Positions 1 through 12,151 of a stretch of DNA of 64,000 nt are shown piece after piece; the stretch's first letter is position 1; every line of letters starts with the position of its first letter. Under the pieces are notes generated by a model. It was not told the DNA's origin and did not search any database. It saw nothing but the letters and a program-made list of their open reading frames with translations. The DNA lies in the NCBI GenBank assembly GCA_036245525.1, contig BTPG01000004.1, positions 160,646,230 to 160,710,229 of the forward strand, given 5' to 3'. The stretch is from Semisulcospira habei (Eukaryota; Mollusca; Gastropoda; Semisulcospiridae). The translations under genes and the position numbers were made by a program.

Positions 1-39
1 AAGTGTTTAATAATGTTAGTTTTTGATGGAATTGTAGTT

Positions 40-345
40 TTTTCAAAGTTTTGCCAATTTTTTTAAAAATCAAATTTGACATAAAGGTAGCTGATAATAA
101 CATCCTTTCTATGCATACTAATTTAAATTTTGCAAAGGTCAAGGGTCACAGAGGGTTGACAATACCATGTATGCATTCTTTTTGTGAAAACTCAGATTTA
201 GCTGGTACAAAAGTTATGTTAAAACACTTGAACTCTAGCTCATTTCAGTGACCTGTTGGAAAGGTCAAGGTCACACTTATAATGTGGTTTTGTCACACGT
301 GAGTCTTTAGGGCTTTGTCTTTCTTGTTTTTAACATGTTTCTACT
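40..345 (+). repeat. Dispersed AGGTCA-rich repeat fragment
   Basis: Copy of the most abundant repeat in this window (best example at 13428-14365). It shows the phrases 'atgcatactaattt', 'aaaggtcaagggtcac' and the end 'cacgtgag...agggctttg..tttcttg'. It has no coding potential that I can support. Confidence 0.75.
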
Positions 346-839
346 ACCTATTAGCCTCATTATGTACAGTTGGTGTTTGAAAAGTTAGGCTGCATAATCA
401 ACAGGCAATGGGAAACATAGATACCATAAAAAGACACTTTCATTCAGACAGAAAAACACAAAAAACAACTTTTCAGACATAACAGAACATGTACTGGTGC
501 AAAGAGGCCCCTATAATGACTTTCATGCATGCGCAGAGCGCTACTCTCACAAACGACTACACATGTCCAACCGACAACTCGACGAATTGACAACTTGTAG
601 ATGTGACATTTCATTGAGTGACGTGAATGATTATAAAAGAACTAGAAACAAGCAAGAATGGCAAAGTCCTTTAGGCCCAGTTGGATGAGAAAGCAGGTTA
701 TAAGTCTGATCTTAATGACCTTCAACAACAGGTCTCTAAAAGTGTTTAGGTAGCTTAATACGAGTAGAGAGGTGGCGTTTGCACCAGAGAAGTCTGTTTT
801 CTCAAAATGTATGCATTTTCCCATGTTTGTCAATACCTC
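346..839. other. Unassigned intergenic or intronic sequence
   Basis: Only short unsupported reading frames are visible. I see no recognisable gene, RNA or repeat boundary. Confidence 0.5.
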
Positions 840-1079
840 GTAACCCTTGACTTCTGCAAGAGGTCAACTAAATTGGTACGATTAGAAATAGAATGGTCTT
901 ATTATGAGCTACCTTTGTGCCAAATGTTGAAATTTTGCCAAAACGCAAATAGACAATAACATTCCACAAAATTAGCATTTCATACTCATTTTCTCATCTT
1001 GCGATCCTTGACCTTTCCGGGCATTCACATTAGTATGCGTAGAACAGTCTTCTAACAGCTAACCTGTACTAAGTTTGGG
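840..1079 (-). repeat. Dispersed repeat, left part, interrupted at 1080
   Basis: Reverse-oriented piece of the dispersed repeat ('gatccttgacctttcc', 'attagtatgcgtag'). It continues at 7507 after the nested SINE and LINE. The 12-bp sequence actaagtttggg at 1068-1079 recurs at 7507-7518 and is the target-site duplication of the SINE-like insertion. Confidence 0.75.
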
Positions 1080-1184
1080 ACCCCACCTGGGTCTGCCCTG
1101 GGGGACTTGGGTGGGGTTAGGTATTTTTTAGTTCCCAGGGTCACCCTGGTCAGCCCCACAGGGCGGGTTTTTCTCTCTATTCTG
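1080..1184 (+). repeat. CAAT-tail SINE-like repeat, 5' part (copy 1)
   Basis: First ~105 bp of a ~385-bp repeat family that starts 'ccccacccgggtctgcc' and ends '(caat)n'. It is interrupted after 'tctctctattctg' by the I-like LINE and resumes at 7216. Other copies lie at 43941, 54449, 54653, 56080, 58243, 58860 and 59003, with a 5'-truncated one at 31181. No tRNA-type A/B boxes were recognised, so 'SINE-like' rests on size, tail and target-site duplications. Confidence 0.85.
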
Positions 1185-1858
1185 CCTACCCGGCACCGGC
1201 CTCCAAGTGGCGTAGGTGGGTAGTCCGCTCAGTCCCTGACTGAGTGGGCTAGCGGACGGGTGCCATCTTTGTCCAGGATTAGGACTTGATGTCAGCAGAT
1301 ACGTTGTTCAGCCTTTTCACTGGTCCGGTTTTTAAGGAGCTGTGCTAACCTAGGTCGTACCATGTTGGATTGGTCCTTAAAAATACTCGTGACTTTTTGG
1401 TCCTTTGGATCCCAAGTGTTTGCCGTGCTTGGAGACCCGTGTCGGGGGAGAAGAGGATCCTGGTGGCTGAGGTTCCCTTTGGGCTGCGGCTCACTGGTGC
1501 CAACACTCCACTTCGGCCTTGACTTCTACCTAAACGGGAGGCTAGTCGTACCGGCCTAGTCAATCGGCTCTTGTCACGTTGAGCCCTATCCCACTGTTGA
1601 CATGCGGGTTGCTATACGGAGCACCATGCTATAGCTTCTGCTGCTGATTAGGTGCTTTACGCCAGTATTCCCCTGCATTCAACGGTGTGATAGAAGGCGG
1701 TGGCTCAAACGGTTCAATCGGGCTTACCCCCTTGAGTATATCTTTCGGGCAGTCTCCATTGTGCGTCGGCTGGAGACCCGCCGACAGTTGCACTTTCCCT
1801 TGTTGGGCTCGGTGGCGGGCGGGGACCCCCGGGGGATGAATATCTCTACTAATATAAT

Positions 1859-3297
1859 ATGGATAAAACCAAAAAACCAAAACTAGCACAGAAACGGCGC
1901 ATAGACACCGACATTGCACATGACAGTGATTCAGACTGTGAGGAAGCGACGCCTCAGGCGTCGGCCGTATGGCCTCGCTTCCTCATTGTCCATAGCAAGG
2001 TGAAGGAAAACCAGTTACCAAGCTGCATCCTTTTCTGGTGGGGGAGACCCTCAGGAGCCGTGTTGGCAGGCCTGACGCCCAGCGCCTCAGGTCTGGTGAC
2101 TTGCTGGTGGAGTGCCGTACTCGGGCACACTCCAGTGGGCTACTGGGGCTCTCTTCCATCGGAGACACTCCTGTGGAAGTCACACCCCACAAAACTATGA
2201 ATTCGTCAAGAGGCGTAATCAAAGATCAAGCTTTGGCAGAACTGTCAGAAGATGAACTTGTAAGGAACCTTAAGTCTCAGGGGGTGACTTGCGTCAGGCG
2301 CTTCGCTTCCAAGCGAGGTGGTGGGGAGATCCGTCTCCCTACCATCATCCTGACGTTTGGCACCCCCACCCCTCCTACTACCATCTGGGGAGGTTACTAC
2401 TCCCTGAGAGTGAAAAAGTACGTCCCTCTTCCCCTCCGGTGCTTTAAGTGCCAAAAGTATGGCCATGGGCAGAAGACATGCCGTCAGGCAGAGGCTTCAT
2501 GCGCCCATTGCACTAGGCCCGGACACTCTGCTGAGTCCTGCACAGCCACCCCCCTGTGTGTGAATTGCCAGGGGGCGCATATGGCTTCGGATAAGAAATG
2601 CCCTCGTTGGATATCCGAGTGCAAGATTCAGCAGGTGCGTGTGGAGAAGGGGCTGTCCTTTCTGGATGCCAAAAAACTGGTTGAAGGCCCTGGTGCAGCT
2701 GCGGCTGCCCCAACCTCTAACACCTCAGTGTATACTTTTAGTGCAGCGGTGGCAGGCAAGCGCCCCACCAAAGACTTTTCATGTCAGACCCCAACTTCTT
2801 GGTTGGGGGCGGAGCCTCGGCTCATCTCGCCTCTGGAGAGTAACCCTCCTCCGGTGGTGACAAGGAGCCAGGGAACGCAGAAGGCGGACACTGCCGGTCC
2901 GGTTGTGCCGCCTTCTGTTGCCCCTAAGCCTCAGCCCCCACCCAAACCTGTTAGTCAGTCAACTCCAAAGGCTTCTGGCTCTGGTCAGCCTTCTAAGGCC
3001 GCTAACTCTAGCGGCAGGAACGCTGCCCAGGACCAGAAGTCTAAGAAATCTATGGGATCGCTGTGCGCACGGGCCCAGAAGGGGAACACAGATGTGCCCC
3101 TTCAAAACAAATATGCTGCACTGGAGAAGCAGATGGAGGGAGTGGAAGTTGTTGTTGCTGATGCTGCGGCAGCTCCACCCCCTTCCTCTCCGAGGAACCA
3201 GAGGAGGCCCGGGAGCCGGCCCCCCTCTGTTTCTTCAACTCCTTCCAAGGTAAAGGAAAAAGGGGGGAAAAACTCCTTACCCCCAGATCAGACTTAA
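1859..3297 (+). pseudogene. LINE ORF1, gag-like protein with three zinc knuckles (one frameshift)
   Basis: Nucleic-acid-binding ORF1 of the I-like LINE, expected to coat the LINE RNA. The ATG at 1859 opens an acidic, Lys-rich N-terminus; the second copy at ~52770 has the same reading. The frame breaks at about 2010, where this copy lacks one base relative to the second copy, and continues in the frame running to 3297. Three zinc knuckles lie at about 2440-2625: CX2CX4HX4C twice (CFKC..., CAHC...), then CX2CX3HX6C (CVNC...). The C-terminal third is Pro/Ser/Ala-rich. The stop TAA is followed after 2 nt by the ORF2 ATG, an arrangement typical of coupled translation in LINEs. Confidence 0.85.
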
Positions 3298-3299
3298 TC

Positions 3300-6200
3300 A
3301 TGGACTCTTTGCTTCAGTGGAATTGTCGTGGTTTTCGAGCTAACTTTGAGGAATTACGTCTTTTAGTCAAGTTCTATAACCCCTCAGTCATATCTCTTCA
3401 GGAGACTTACCTGAAGACTTCTGACCCTGTGTCTTTTAATGGTTTTAATGTTATACATAAAGGCTCTGATTCGGAGAGGCGCTCGGGTGGAGCGGCTCTT
3501 CTCATTAGTAGCCAAATTTTATGTAGCCCCGTTAGCATCGACACCTGTCTTCAGGCTGTCGCTGCTCGGGTTACCTTAAAAAAGACCATAACCATATGCA
3601 GTATTTACCTGCCACCATCACCGCGGGTCTGTAGCAATGATATTTTTCACTTAGTAGATCAACTGCCCCCTCCCTTTATTCTCATGGGGGATTTTAACGG
3701 TCATGCTCACCTTTGGGGTAGTGACCACTATGATGGCAGAGGTCAGATGTTAGAAGATGTTTTTTCTCAACTTAACCTATGTGTCTTTAACGATGGCTCA
3801 CCTACATACTCTAACTCAGGTTCCGGATCTAGTTCTGTTCTAGACCTCACTGTGTGTGATCCTTCTCTCATGCTGGACTTTGACTGGAAGGTTCACGACG
3901 ACCTGTGTGGTAGTGACCACTTCCCAGTAGTCCTGTCATCGGTCAGCTGTGAGGAGGATTCGCCGGTGGGGCGCTGGAATCTCAAGAAAGCTAACTGGTC
4001 TCTGTTTGCCTCTCTCTGTCAGTCTCGTCTTACAGAGGAGGTGGTCATGTCAGCTGAAGAACCTGTTTCTTGTTTTACTTCTATTTTGTTGGAGGTTGCA
4101 GGTGAAACCATCCCTAGAACTTCCACATCACTCCCTCGGAAGCCAAGAGTACCATGGTTCAATGAAGAGTGCCGCAAGGCCCAAACAATGCGCAAATCTG
4201 CTTAGCGACGTGCATTTCGTAATCCGTCGCAAGCAAATATTTTAACCTTTAAAAGACAGCGGGCGAAAGCCCGTTATATTTTTAAACGTGAACGCCATGC
4301 TTCCTGGAGACGCTTCGTCTCATCTTTATCTTCTAGGACTCCGTCCCAAAAAGTCTGGAAGGCTGTTCGAAGAATTAGGGGCAGGGGTGGCTCGGCTTCT
4401 GTCGGCCATCTTAGAGATGGTGCCAGTTTGGTCACAGATAAAAAGGCTGTGGCCAATTTGCTTGCCTCCACCATTGCCCATAATTCTTCAACAGAGCATT
4501 ATTCACCTTTCTTCCAGAGAGAGAAGGAAAAGCGAGAATCTTGTGCTTGTGATTTTATATCGGATAACTTGGAAGACTATAATGCCCCTTTTACGTTTTC
4601 AGAATTGCAGCAAGCCATGCAGAAATGTACTGACTCTGCTGCTGGATTAGATACCATCCATTATCAGCTCATAACACATCTGCCTGAGGATTCACTCCTT
4701 GTACTTCTCAAGGCCTTTAACCATATCTGGATAACCGGTCATTTTCCGCCATCTTGGCGCCAGGCTGTGGTTGTGCCAATTCCCAAGCCGGGTAAGGATC
4801 CTTCCGACCCGGGCAACTACCGGCCAATAGCTTTGACATCATGTTTATGTAAAACTATGGAACGCTTGGTCAACGCCCGACTGGTGTGGCATCTTGAGTC
4901 ACAGGGTCTCATCACAGACCTCCAGTGCGGTTTCCGGCGCTTCCGTAGTACAACTGACCATCTAGTCCGCTTTGAGTCTTTTATCCGAGATGCTTTTGTC
5001 AACAAGCAGCATGTCTATGCAATTTTCTTTGATCTTGAAAAGGCATATGACACTACCTGGAAGCATGGTATAATGTCTGATTTGTCGGACATGGGTTTTA
5101 AAGGGCATCTGCCCGTTTTTATTCACAATTTTTTGTCCAACAGGTCGTTCCATGTCCGTGTGGGCTCCACCCTCTCCGGCTCCTTTGAACAGGAGATGGG
5201 TGTCCCGCAGGGCAGTATTCTATCTCCTGTTTTATTTAGCATTAAAATAAATAACATTGTAAAGGCCGTCAAGGATGATTCTGAATGCTCTTTGTTTGTG
5301 GATGACTTTGCTTTGTGTGCACGAGGTCGAGGACTTGCGTCCCTTGAGAGGCGCTTGCAGCTGTGCGTTGATCGCATCCAGGGTTGGGTGTCTCTCAATG
5401 GATTCAGATTCTCGCCCTCCAAGACAGTCTGTGTGCATTTTACTAACCAGACGAAATTTTTTCCAGAACCTAGCCTGAGCATTGCTGGAGTGCCAATTAA
5501 GGTGGCTGAAGAGGCTAAGTTTTTGGGGGTCATCTTTGACAAAAGATTGACCTTCTGCAACCATGTTAACTACCTTAGAACCTCTTGTCGGAAGGCCCTC
5601 GACATTCTTCGTGTCGTTGGTCGTACTGACTGGGGTGCAGACCGCATCGTCTTACTTCGACTGTACCGGGCCCTTGTTCGGTCCAAACTGGATTACGGCT
5701 CTGTGGTATATGGCTCGGCTTCCAAGTCTGTTCTGCAGCGTCTGAACACAATTCACCATCAAGGTCTGCGCATATGTCTGGGAGCCTTTAGGACATCTCC
5801 AGTTCCTAGTCTGTATGCAGAGGCAGGGGAGCCTTCTCTCAGGCTCCGCAGCATCCGCCTCATGCTCAGCTACGTTCTGAAGCTGAAGGCCCATCCAGAA
5901 AATCCTGCCTATGATTGTGTTTTTAACCCGTCGTTTGCAGAGATTTACGATGCCCATCCGGGAGCTGTCCGTCCACTTTCCTTCCGTGTCCGACCTCATC
6001 TGCAGGCGGCCGGAGTGGACCTGGACAAAGTTTCGGAATCTCTGCAACACGTCACTCCACCCTGGCTACTACCAGTTCCTGACATCTTGCTGGACTTGAC
6101 TGCCCACAAGAAGGATTGTACTCCACCAGCCATATACCAACAGAGCCTCAATGAACTCCTTTCAATTTTTCCTGGCTATTGTCGTCTTTATACGGATGGG

Positions 6201-6992
6201 TCCAAGTCTGAGGATGGAAGAGTGGCTGCGGCTGCAGTGTCCTCTCGCCATCCTAGACGCCCATTTAAGCTCCGTCTCCCTGACCATTCCTCTGTATTTA
6301 GTGCAGAACTGCAGGCCATTCTGCTAGCACTCAAGCATGCCTATCAGTCTCGGGAAAGGAACTTCCTGATTCTGTCTGACTCTCTTTCTGCCCTGCAGGC
6401 CCTTCAGGGCGCGGGAACAGACCATCCACTGCTGGTGCAGATTAGAGAGCTCTACGCGGACTTGATGAAGGAATATTATGACATCATTTTTATTTGGGTC
6501 CCAGGCCATGTGGGCATCGAAGGCAACAGAATCGCAGATTCTGCTGCCAACAGTGCCCGCAGTGACCCTGTCCCTGACACACAGACTGTCTATAGTGATT
6601 TTAAACCTGTTATTAGTGCGTACATAGCCCGCGAGTGGCAGTCCGAGTGGGACAAAGAGGAAGGGAACAAGCTTCATGAAGCTCTTCCTAAGTTGTCTGA
6701 CAGTCTACCTTTCCGCTGCGGCAGCCGCCGTGAGGAGACTGTCCTTGCTCGGCTCCACATCGGGCACACATATGTTACGCACTCTTACTTACTTAAACAG
6801 GATGAGCGTCCATGGTGTTTTGCCTGTGATGAGCAGTTTTCTGTTCGACACTTTTTGCTGTATTGTGCTGACCTAATTGACACCAGATATAAACACTTCA
6901 CAGCAGACTCCTTGAAGGTTTTGTTCCGGGATGTTCCCCCGGACAAAATCTTCAATTTTTTGAGAGAATGCAATATTTTTAACAAGATCTGA
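3300..6992 (+). pseudogene. LINE ORF2: AP endonuclease, reverse transcriptase, RNase H (single internal stop)
   Basis: Replication protein of the I-like LINE. N-terminal AP-endonuclease signatures are 'LQWNCRGF', 'SLQET', 'LMGDFNGH' and 'GSDHFPV'. The RT core shows 'GNYRPIALTS', 'FFDLEKAYDT', 'GVPQGSILSPVLF' and the catalytic 'FVDDF'. RNase H has 'YTDGSK', 'ELQAI', 'SDSLSAL' and 'GHVGIEGNRIAD'. A C-terminal CX2CX7HX4C finger (CFAC...HFLLYC) follows. The frame is continuous from 3300 to 6992 except for one TAG at 4203-4205, between the endonuclease and the RT; I saw no other stop in the sequence between the two open stretches. A 1230-codon ORF2 is normal for the superfamily. Confidence 0.93.
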
Positions 6993-7215
6993 GCATTCAT
7001 AGACTATGTGAATTTTTTTATTTGCCCTTTTTGAGAGTCTGTAGACGTTTCTTTTCCAGACATGTGCGACATTTTAGCCTGAGATTTTTAATCTATATTT
7101 ACATCTTGTCTTAAGACCTTGCTTTTAGTCTGGCTGACCAGATTTTTACCCATCCCGCCGTGAGATGGCCTTAGTCGCCTGCTCGGCGTTAAACCCAAAT
7201 AACTAACTAACTAAC

Positions 7216-7506
7216 TCTCTCTATTCTGGGGCATGTGTTTCTGTCTACCCTTTGTCCATTCACCTGTATTTGCCTTTTTAAAACTCTTCCTACTGTCTGC
7301 ACTGCCTGTAGCTCTTGATATTGGATGCGTGTTGCTAAATGGTCTTAGCTTTATTTAGGCCCCATGTGTTAGGTTTATTTAACGTATTTGACCGGCTGGC
7401 GACATACATTCAATGTTCTGTTTATTTTTTTTTTTCACAAGCAGTGCAGGCACGTCCTGAGAAAGCCTTGTTGCTGTCGGGACGTTGAGCAATGTACAAT
7501 CAATCA
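7216..7506 (+). repeat. CAAT-tail SINE-like repeat, 3' part (copy 1)
   Basis: Remainder of the SINE-like copy begun at 1080, starting with the repeated target tctctctattctg. It includes the family marker 'gacgttgagcaatgtacaatcaatca'-type tail (7482-7506) followed by the target-site duplication actaagtttggg. Confidence 0.85.
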
Positions 7507-7990
7507 ACTAAGTTTGGGTTTGAAGCTGTAAATAGTACTTCAGGGGGAAAAATGGCCATTTTGTTTACTCTTGTGACCCTTGACCTTTTCAAATGGTCAT
7601 TCAAATTTGTATGCATAACAAGGTCATACCATCATTTACCTTTATACTGTCCAAGTTTGGGTTTAAAGTTGTGAATAGTATTGAGCACAGACAATATCTT
7701 GTCAAAATATTGCTATTTTTGACATTATTTCCTGATCAACTGTGACCTTGACCTTTGACAGAGATCAGCGCAATTGTATGTCTTACCACAAAGTATCTTT
7801 TGGCCAAGTCTGAAGACTGTGGCTTCAATAGTCTCGGAGGAAATGGCAACATTAAAATTTGCCGCATCCAATGGTCACTGGACAATGGTGGACGGGCTGA
7901 CTTCTGCAGATGGACAGACGACCATTAGCCTGATGCACAAACTCAGTAAAACTATCGCTATCGCAAGTGAGCCAACAACGTAAGATTGAA
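7507..7990 (-). repeat. Dispersed repeat, right part after nested insertions
   Basis: Continuation of the reverse-oriented dispersed repeat ('aagtttgggtttgaagc', 'gacccttgacctttt', 'tgtatgcataac'). The open frame at 7774-7983 consists of repeat sequence and is not treated as a gene. Confidence 0.7.
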
Positions 7991-8955
7991 GAGTAATCTT
8001 GTCCCGGACTCTACCAGTGTGATATCGAAGGGCAGTCGAAGACAATGGCGGGCCTAAGACACGACATAAACCATGCTATCCTAGCCTGCAGTCAGCAGCC
8101 AGTTGACCACCAGCGACTGAGAGTAAAGTGCTGCCGAGCCCAATAACAGCTTGAAGGCAGAAAATAAGTTCAAATTCTCTTACTGAACATTTCAGAAATA
8201 AAACAACCGGTCAGTTGAAGACAGAAAATATGGACACAAAGCTGAAAGGCCACACATTTTGCTCAGCTGTGGAGCTCAGTCATCAAAATGCAAGTGTGTC
8301 CTTTTGTGCAGTTGTGCCACACCCCTTCCCAGCACTTGTGTTGAAACGTAGTCATGTGAACACGTTTTCTCTGCTATATGAAGAGTTAATTGTTGGTGCT
8401 TATTGTAGGACATGAAACTCTGTCACATAACTTCGGTCGTTAATCATTCACTGTGTGGACATAATTTGGCAAATGCTGTATAGTATGCGTGAACTACTCT
8501 AATTTTCTCTTTATTCATTGACGATTTCTCAAGTTTGCATGACTACGAGAGATGCAAGCTTGGGGATTTTATAGCAACTGTTTCCATGTCACAAAATGGG
8601 GGCATGAAATCAGGCACTTTTCAGCCTATTTAACAACATTTAAGACCGAGGAATTAAACACAACTAGTAATATTTTGTGACTGTTTCTTTATTATGTCTA
8701 AAACGAATACAGCAGTTCAGAAACAGCACAATCATCTTGAAACAAATGCTATCTTTTTGATTTTGAAAGTATGTGCATTACCTCCCATTGGGCCATGTTT
8801 CTGAGAACCCATTTCTCCTGCATTTTTTTCTTTTGTTACTCCTGCAGATGTGGCTGTGATTTTGTCCAGCAGTTTAGTTTCTTTCAGCCAAGGAGAATAA
8901 CGTTAAACATGCAGGGCTTAATGTCTTTTGTCCACCACGAAAGCAATTTACACAG
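7991..8955. other. No gene recognised
   Basis: A+T-rich sequence with short unsupported frames. I see no recognisable exon, RNA or element ends. Confidence 0.5.
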
Positions 8956-9062
8956 ACGGGGCACCAAAAAGTCTGAACAAGTTTTGAGGCCAGCTAGGTT
9001 TGAACCCGCAACCTTTCAGATGAGAGTTTAATGCTCTACCTGAGCTACCCAGCTCCCCTCAG
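8956..9062 (-). repeat. tRNA-like SINE head
   Basis: Read on the - strand, it begins 'ggggagctgggtagctcagg', with an A-box-like 'tagctcaggtag', then a degenerate anticodon arm, then the B-box-like 'gggttcaaacc'. The anticodon stem does not pair well, so this is a tRNA-derived repeat and not a functional tRNA. Confidence 0.6.
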
Positions 9063-9475
9063 CCAAGGATAAACTGACTCTTCACTTTTTGGCTCACATG
9101 TAATAGCAAGAGTTAGTCTTATGACAATGGGCCAGTGATCGTCTGTCTGCCATCATCCATGGTAAACTTTAACATTAATGGCATTCTCTCATAGACTATT
9201 CAAGCCACAGTCTTCAAACTTGGCCCAAGGATACTTTGTGAGAAGTTATTTTTTTTTTAAAAACCAATTTGAGTGACCTCTTTCAAAGGTCAAAAATAGC
9301 CATATTTTGACAAAAATACTATTCACAACTTCAGACCCAAACTTGGTACAAAGATGGCAAAATGTTCTTGTGCATACTAACTTGGATGAACCCTCTGAAA
9401 GGCACAAGAAACCAGGAAATAAGTCAAAAATAGCCATTTTAAACAAAATTGCCACCTTAAAACCCACACCATACA
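9063..9475 (+). repeat. Dispersed AGGTCA-rich repeat fragment
   Basis: Shows 'ggctcacatgtaatagcaag', 'tattcaagccacagtcttc', 'cttggcccaaggatactttg' and 'tgacctctttcaaaggtca', all hallmarks of the 13428-14365 repeat. Confidence 0.75.
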
Positions 9476-11169
9476 GTCAATGATGCTTAAGTTGAATCTG
9501 CAGGGAAAATTCTTTTTATTCGACTTAACCGTCATTCAATTTATCCGTGAAAGTAAAATTTTTCAGTTTGACTTCAGCGTGGGTTTTTTCTACGGACCAA
9601 AATTATGTTCATAACATACAACACTTTTCTAAGATAAGAATAAGGTATAAAACATTTTGAAACAGAAAGCCACATCAGAATTTACTGACACCTAAAATGA
9701 ATTTCTCAAAAAAAAAATTTAATGTCGAGGTGAAAGACATGGAACTTTCCCAGCGACATTGGTAAGCACACGTCTGAAAGTAACTATATTTTAGGACGCT
9801 GTTTTTTCCTATGGCAATTTTCTTGAATTCATGACAAGGAATTTTACACCCTGCCAAATGAAAAACTTTCAGGACTTAAAGTTAACAAATTCAAAGCATG
9901 TGTCTGATAATTCAATGTGTATTCCATCAGTCCAATCTAGTAAAATCAGACCACCTTCTTTCCAAACAAATTTACATTACAGCGATGAGTACACCTCTTA
10001 TTCCTATACCATCAGTAATGATCGAAAAGAAAATAGAAGATACGGGATGAACCATAATCCACAAAGTCCCTTCTATGTGAGTGCTGTCCTTGCTGGCAAT
10101 GGTCTCTACCTGTTGTGTTTGACTTGATTCTGAATCAGATGTTGAAATTCCTGTTGAAAAAGCCTTGCATATTTGCCAATGCCTCTGTGAGCTTATAAGA
10201 AGCACAGTGCATAGGGGTCCTTTGTCATAACGTTATGTAAGATTGTACGTATGTTTCACTTTGGCTTCTAGACTTGAGACAAATGGTGAAAATACAAGAA
10301 TTTCATGGTACATTTTCAGTCTCCCCTTAATTTTTGTGTAGTGTTACCTAGTTACATGATACACTACTTGAGACATACAATTTGTGTGTGAAAGAGAGAG
10401 AGAGAGTTACAGCATATCTAGATTATTGCGCCAGTGTCTGCAAAATGATGAAGTTGCTGCTTTTACGTCACCATCGCTGTCTTCCTCCAGAAGTTGAGGT
10501 TTTTGTATTTTATTTTTTTCTCTGCAGAATTCATTTTTAATGAAAAAGTTGAAAAGATACGAGGCTAGCAAACAAACCCATCCATGCTAGCCTTATCCAA
10601 AATTTCAAGTGAAAATGACAAAAATTGCTAACTCTAATCTGGGTCAAACAACTTTCTATAAATGGTCATTTAACTCTTTAATGTGACATATCATTTTAAA
10701 ATGCTGAGGGGCTATCTTTGGCACCCTTTGTATAAAGCATTTCCTCACTTTTCAAGCTGGTACATGCACTAATGTCGGAGGCTGTCATGTTTTCATACAT
10801 ACATATGCAAACATTCACATGCACATACGGTGCTTTGCGCCAGAAGTATGTTCTGCAGCGAGGTTAGACATGACATAATTTTTATCTTGTTACTAAAGTT
10901 GTCGGAGTTGTCATCTGTGACGCAATGGGCATGCTATTTAATTTACTCCGTCACAACCTGTCGTAAAAGTTCCCTTCTATTTATATAGATAATAAATAAA
11001 TAAACAGAACGGAGTTAAAAAGTAAATACATTAAACTTTGGACATAACAAATCGTCAGAGGACCCCGTTTTTCTTGTTATATCCAAAGTTTGTGATAAAC
11101 ATAGGAAGAGTGATGTCAGGACCTCTGCAGAAGTGTTGTTATAGCTGACTTTTGTTAGAACCCACCTTG
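9476..11169. other. Non-coding stretch, microsatellite only
   Basis: A+T-rich sequence with an (ag)n run near 10393-10408. No exon or element boundary was recognised. Confidence 0.5.
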
Positions 11170-11596
11170 TTATAATAATAGTAATAATACATAGTATTTA
11201 TATGGAGCATTTCTCATATTTATAATATAATTCAATGCGCAAGACGTAGCCGCGAACTGAACCCAACAAGCACACTCACGTGAATCACGCGCATTCCCTC
11301 ACACACTATACATAAACACAGAACACATAAACACAGAACATTCACATGGTGCTAAGGGCAAGCTCAAGCAAGCTACTGGAATATTTGTGGAAAGTTTAAT
11401 CGTTTTTTTATATTTTTGAAATTTTGATTAAGTGGACTGAAATTAATACCTAATTCGTGGGGGAGGAAGGAGCCCCCGACGGTCCGCCCGAATTAATGGT
11501 GACACTAGAGGAGAAAAGACGCCGGAACCGGGTATCGAACCTTGCACCTCTTGCATGGGTGGCAGGCGCTTTTACCGCTGCGCTACGGACCGCCCC
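11170..11596 (-). repeat. tRNA-derived SINE (reverse copy)
   Basis: On the - strand it starts 'ggggcggtccgtagcgcagc' (A box) and has a B box 'ggttcgataccc'. The body includes 'gttgggttcagttcgcggct', and it ends in an A/T-rich (taata)n tail at 11170. The + copies at 27067 and 31393 share head, body and tail. Confidence 0.85.
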
Positions 11597-12151
11597 AGTT
11601 ATAAGCAAAGTAGACTTAGATAACTGGCGTGTGATAGGGCAAACTTTGTTCTGTTGAAATACTCTAACTCTAGGCACCTGTCTCCATGCTCACGCCCAAT
11701 ATCCTGATTGCATGATCACTTTGAGTGATGCAAGGCAGACGGGATCGCTTTATGAGCACTGCTCTGATTGACCATCTGAGTAGGTGCAGAAACACCTACT
11801 AACTGAATGTGGGAAATCTGATTGGCTGCTATAGTACATGTACCGTGACATAGTACAGGTAGTATTTATTTACTTATTGGAGCGGCAATCTATACAGCGA
11901 GACGCCAACACACTATCTGATGGGCCTGGCAAAATTAAGATTGACGCAACTTGGCATGTGCTGACCATGATTAACACTGATGCAACATTCACAACTACAC
12001 ATGGCTTTATACAACTGTTGGTGACATTTGGTAGTGTGCTGGCTCTGTAGATCTCTAAGCTAGAATGCCAATGACCCATACACACAATGTCAGCAGTGTC
12101 TGTTGAAAACAGTTTTCCCCCAAAGGATCCTAACTTTAAGTGCTTTTCGAT
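11597..12151. other. No gene recognised
   Basis: Short unsupported frames only. No splice-bounded similarity to known families was seen. Confidence 0.45.

Larger units (their letters stand above)
1185..7215 (+). mobile_element. Near-complete I-like non-LTR retrotransposon (LINE)
   Basis: A 6031-bp element bounded by a 13-bp target-site duplication, tctctctattctg, at 1172-1184 and 7216-7228. It has a ~670-bp 5' leader, ORF1 (1859-3297, gag-like), ORF2 (3300-6992, endonuclease, reverse transcriptase and RNase H), a ~220-bp 3' UTR and an (aact)n tail. The RNase H domain and CCHC-type ORF1 place it in the I superfamily (I/Nimb-like); the exact clade is uncertain. Only two inactivating lesions are apparent: one frameshift in ORF1 and one stop in ORF2. 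It is therefore a recent insertion. A 5' relative starts at 52135, beginning with the same 'cctacccggcacc'. Confidence 0.92.

Noticed and set aside
2245..5560. Reverse-strand and off-frame open frames across the I-like LINE
   Set aside because: They are shadows of ORF1 and ORF2, which carry the recognisable motifs in the + strand frames.
7774..7983. 69-codon frame in the dispersed repeat
   Set aside because: It lies wholly in repeat sequence, shows no known domain, and other copies do not keep the frame.
8956..9062. A tRNA gene on the - strand
   Set aside because: A and B boxes are present but the anticodon arm does not pair properly, so it is a SINE head and not a tRNA.
9831..10127. 98-codon + strand frame
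   Set aside because: No recognisable domain, splice context or repeat relation; the length is within chance for A+T-rich DNA of this extent.
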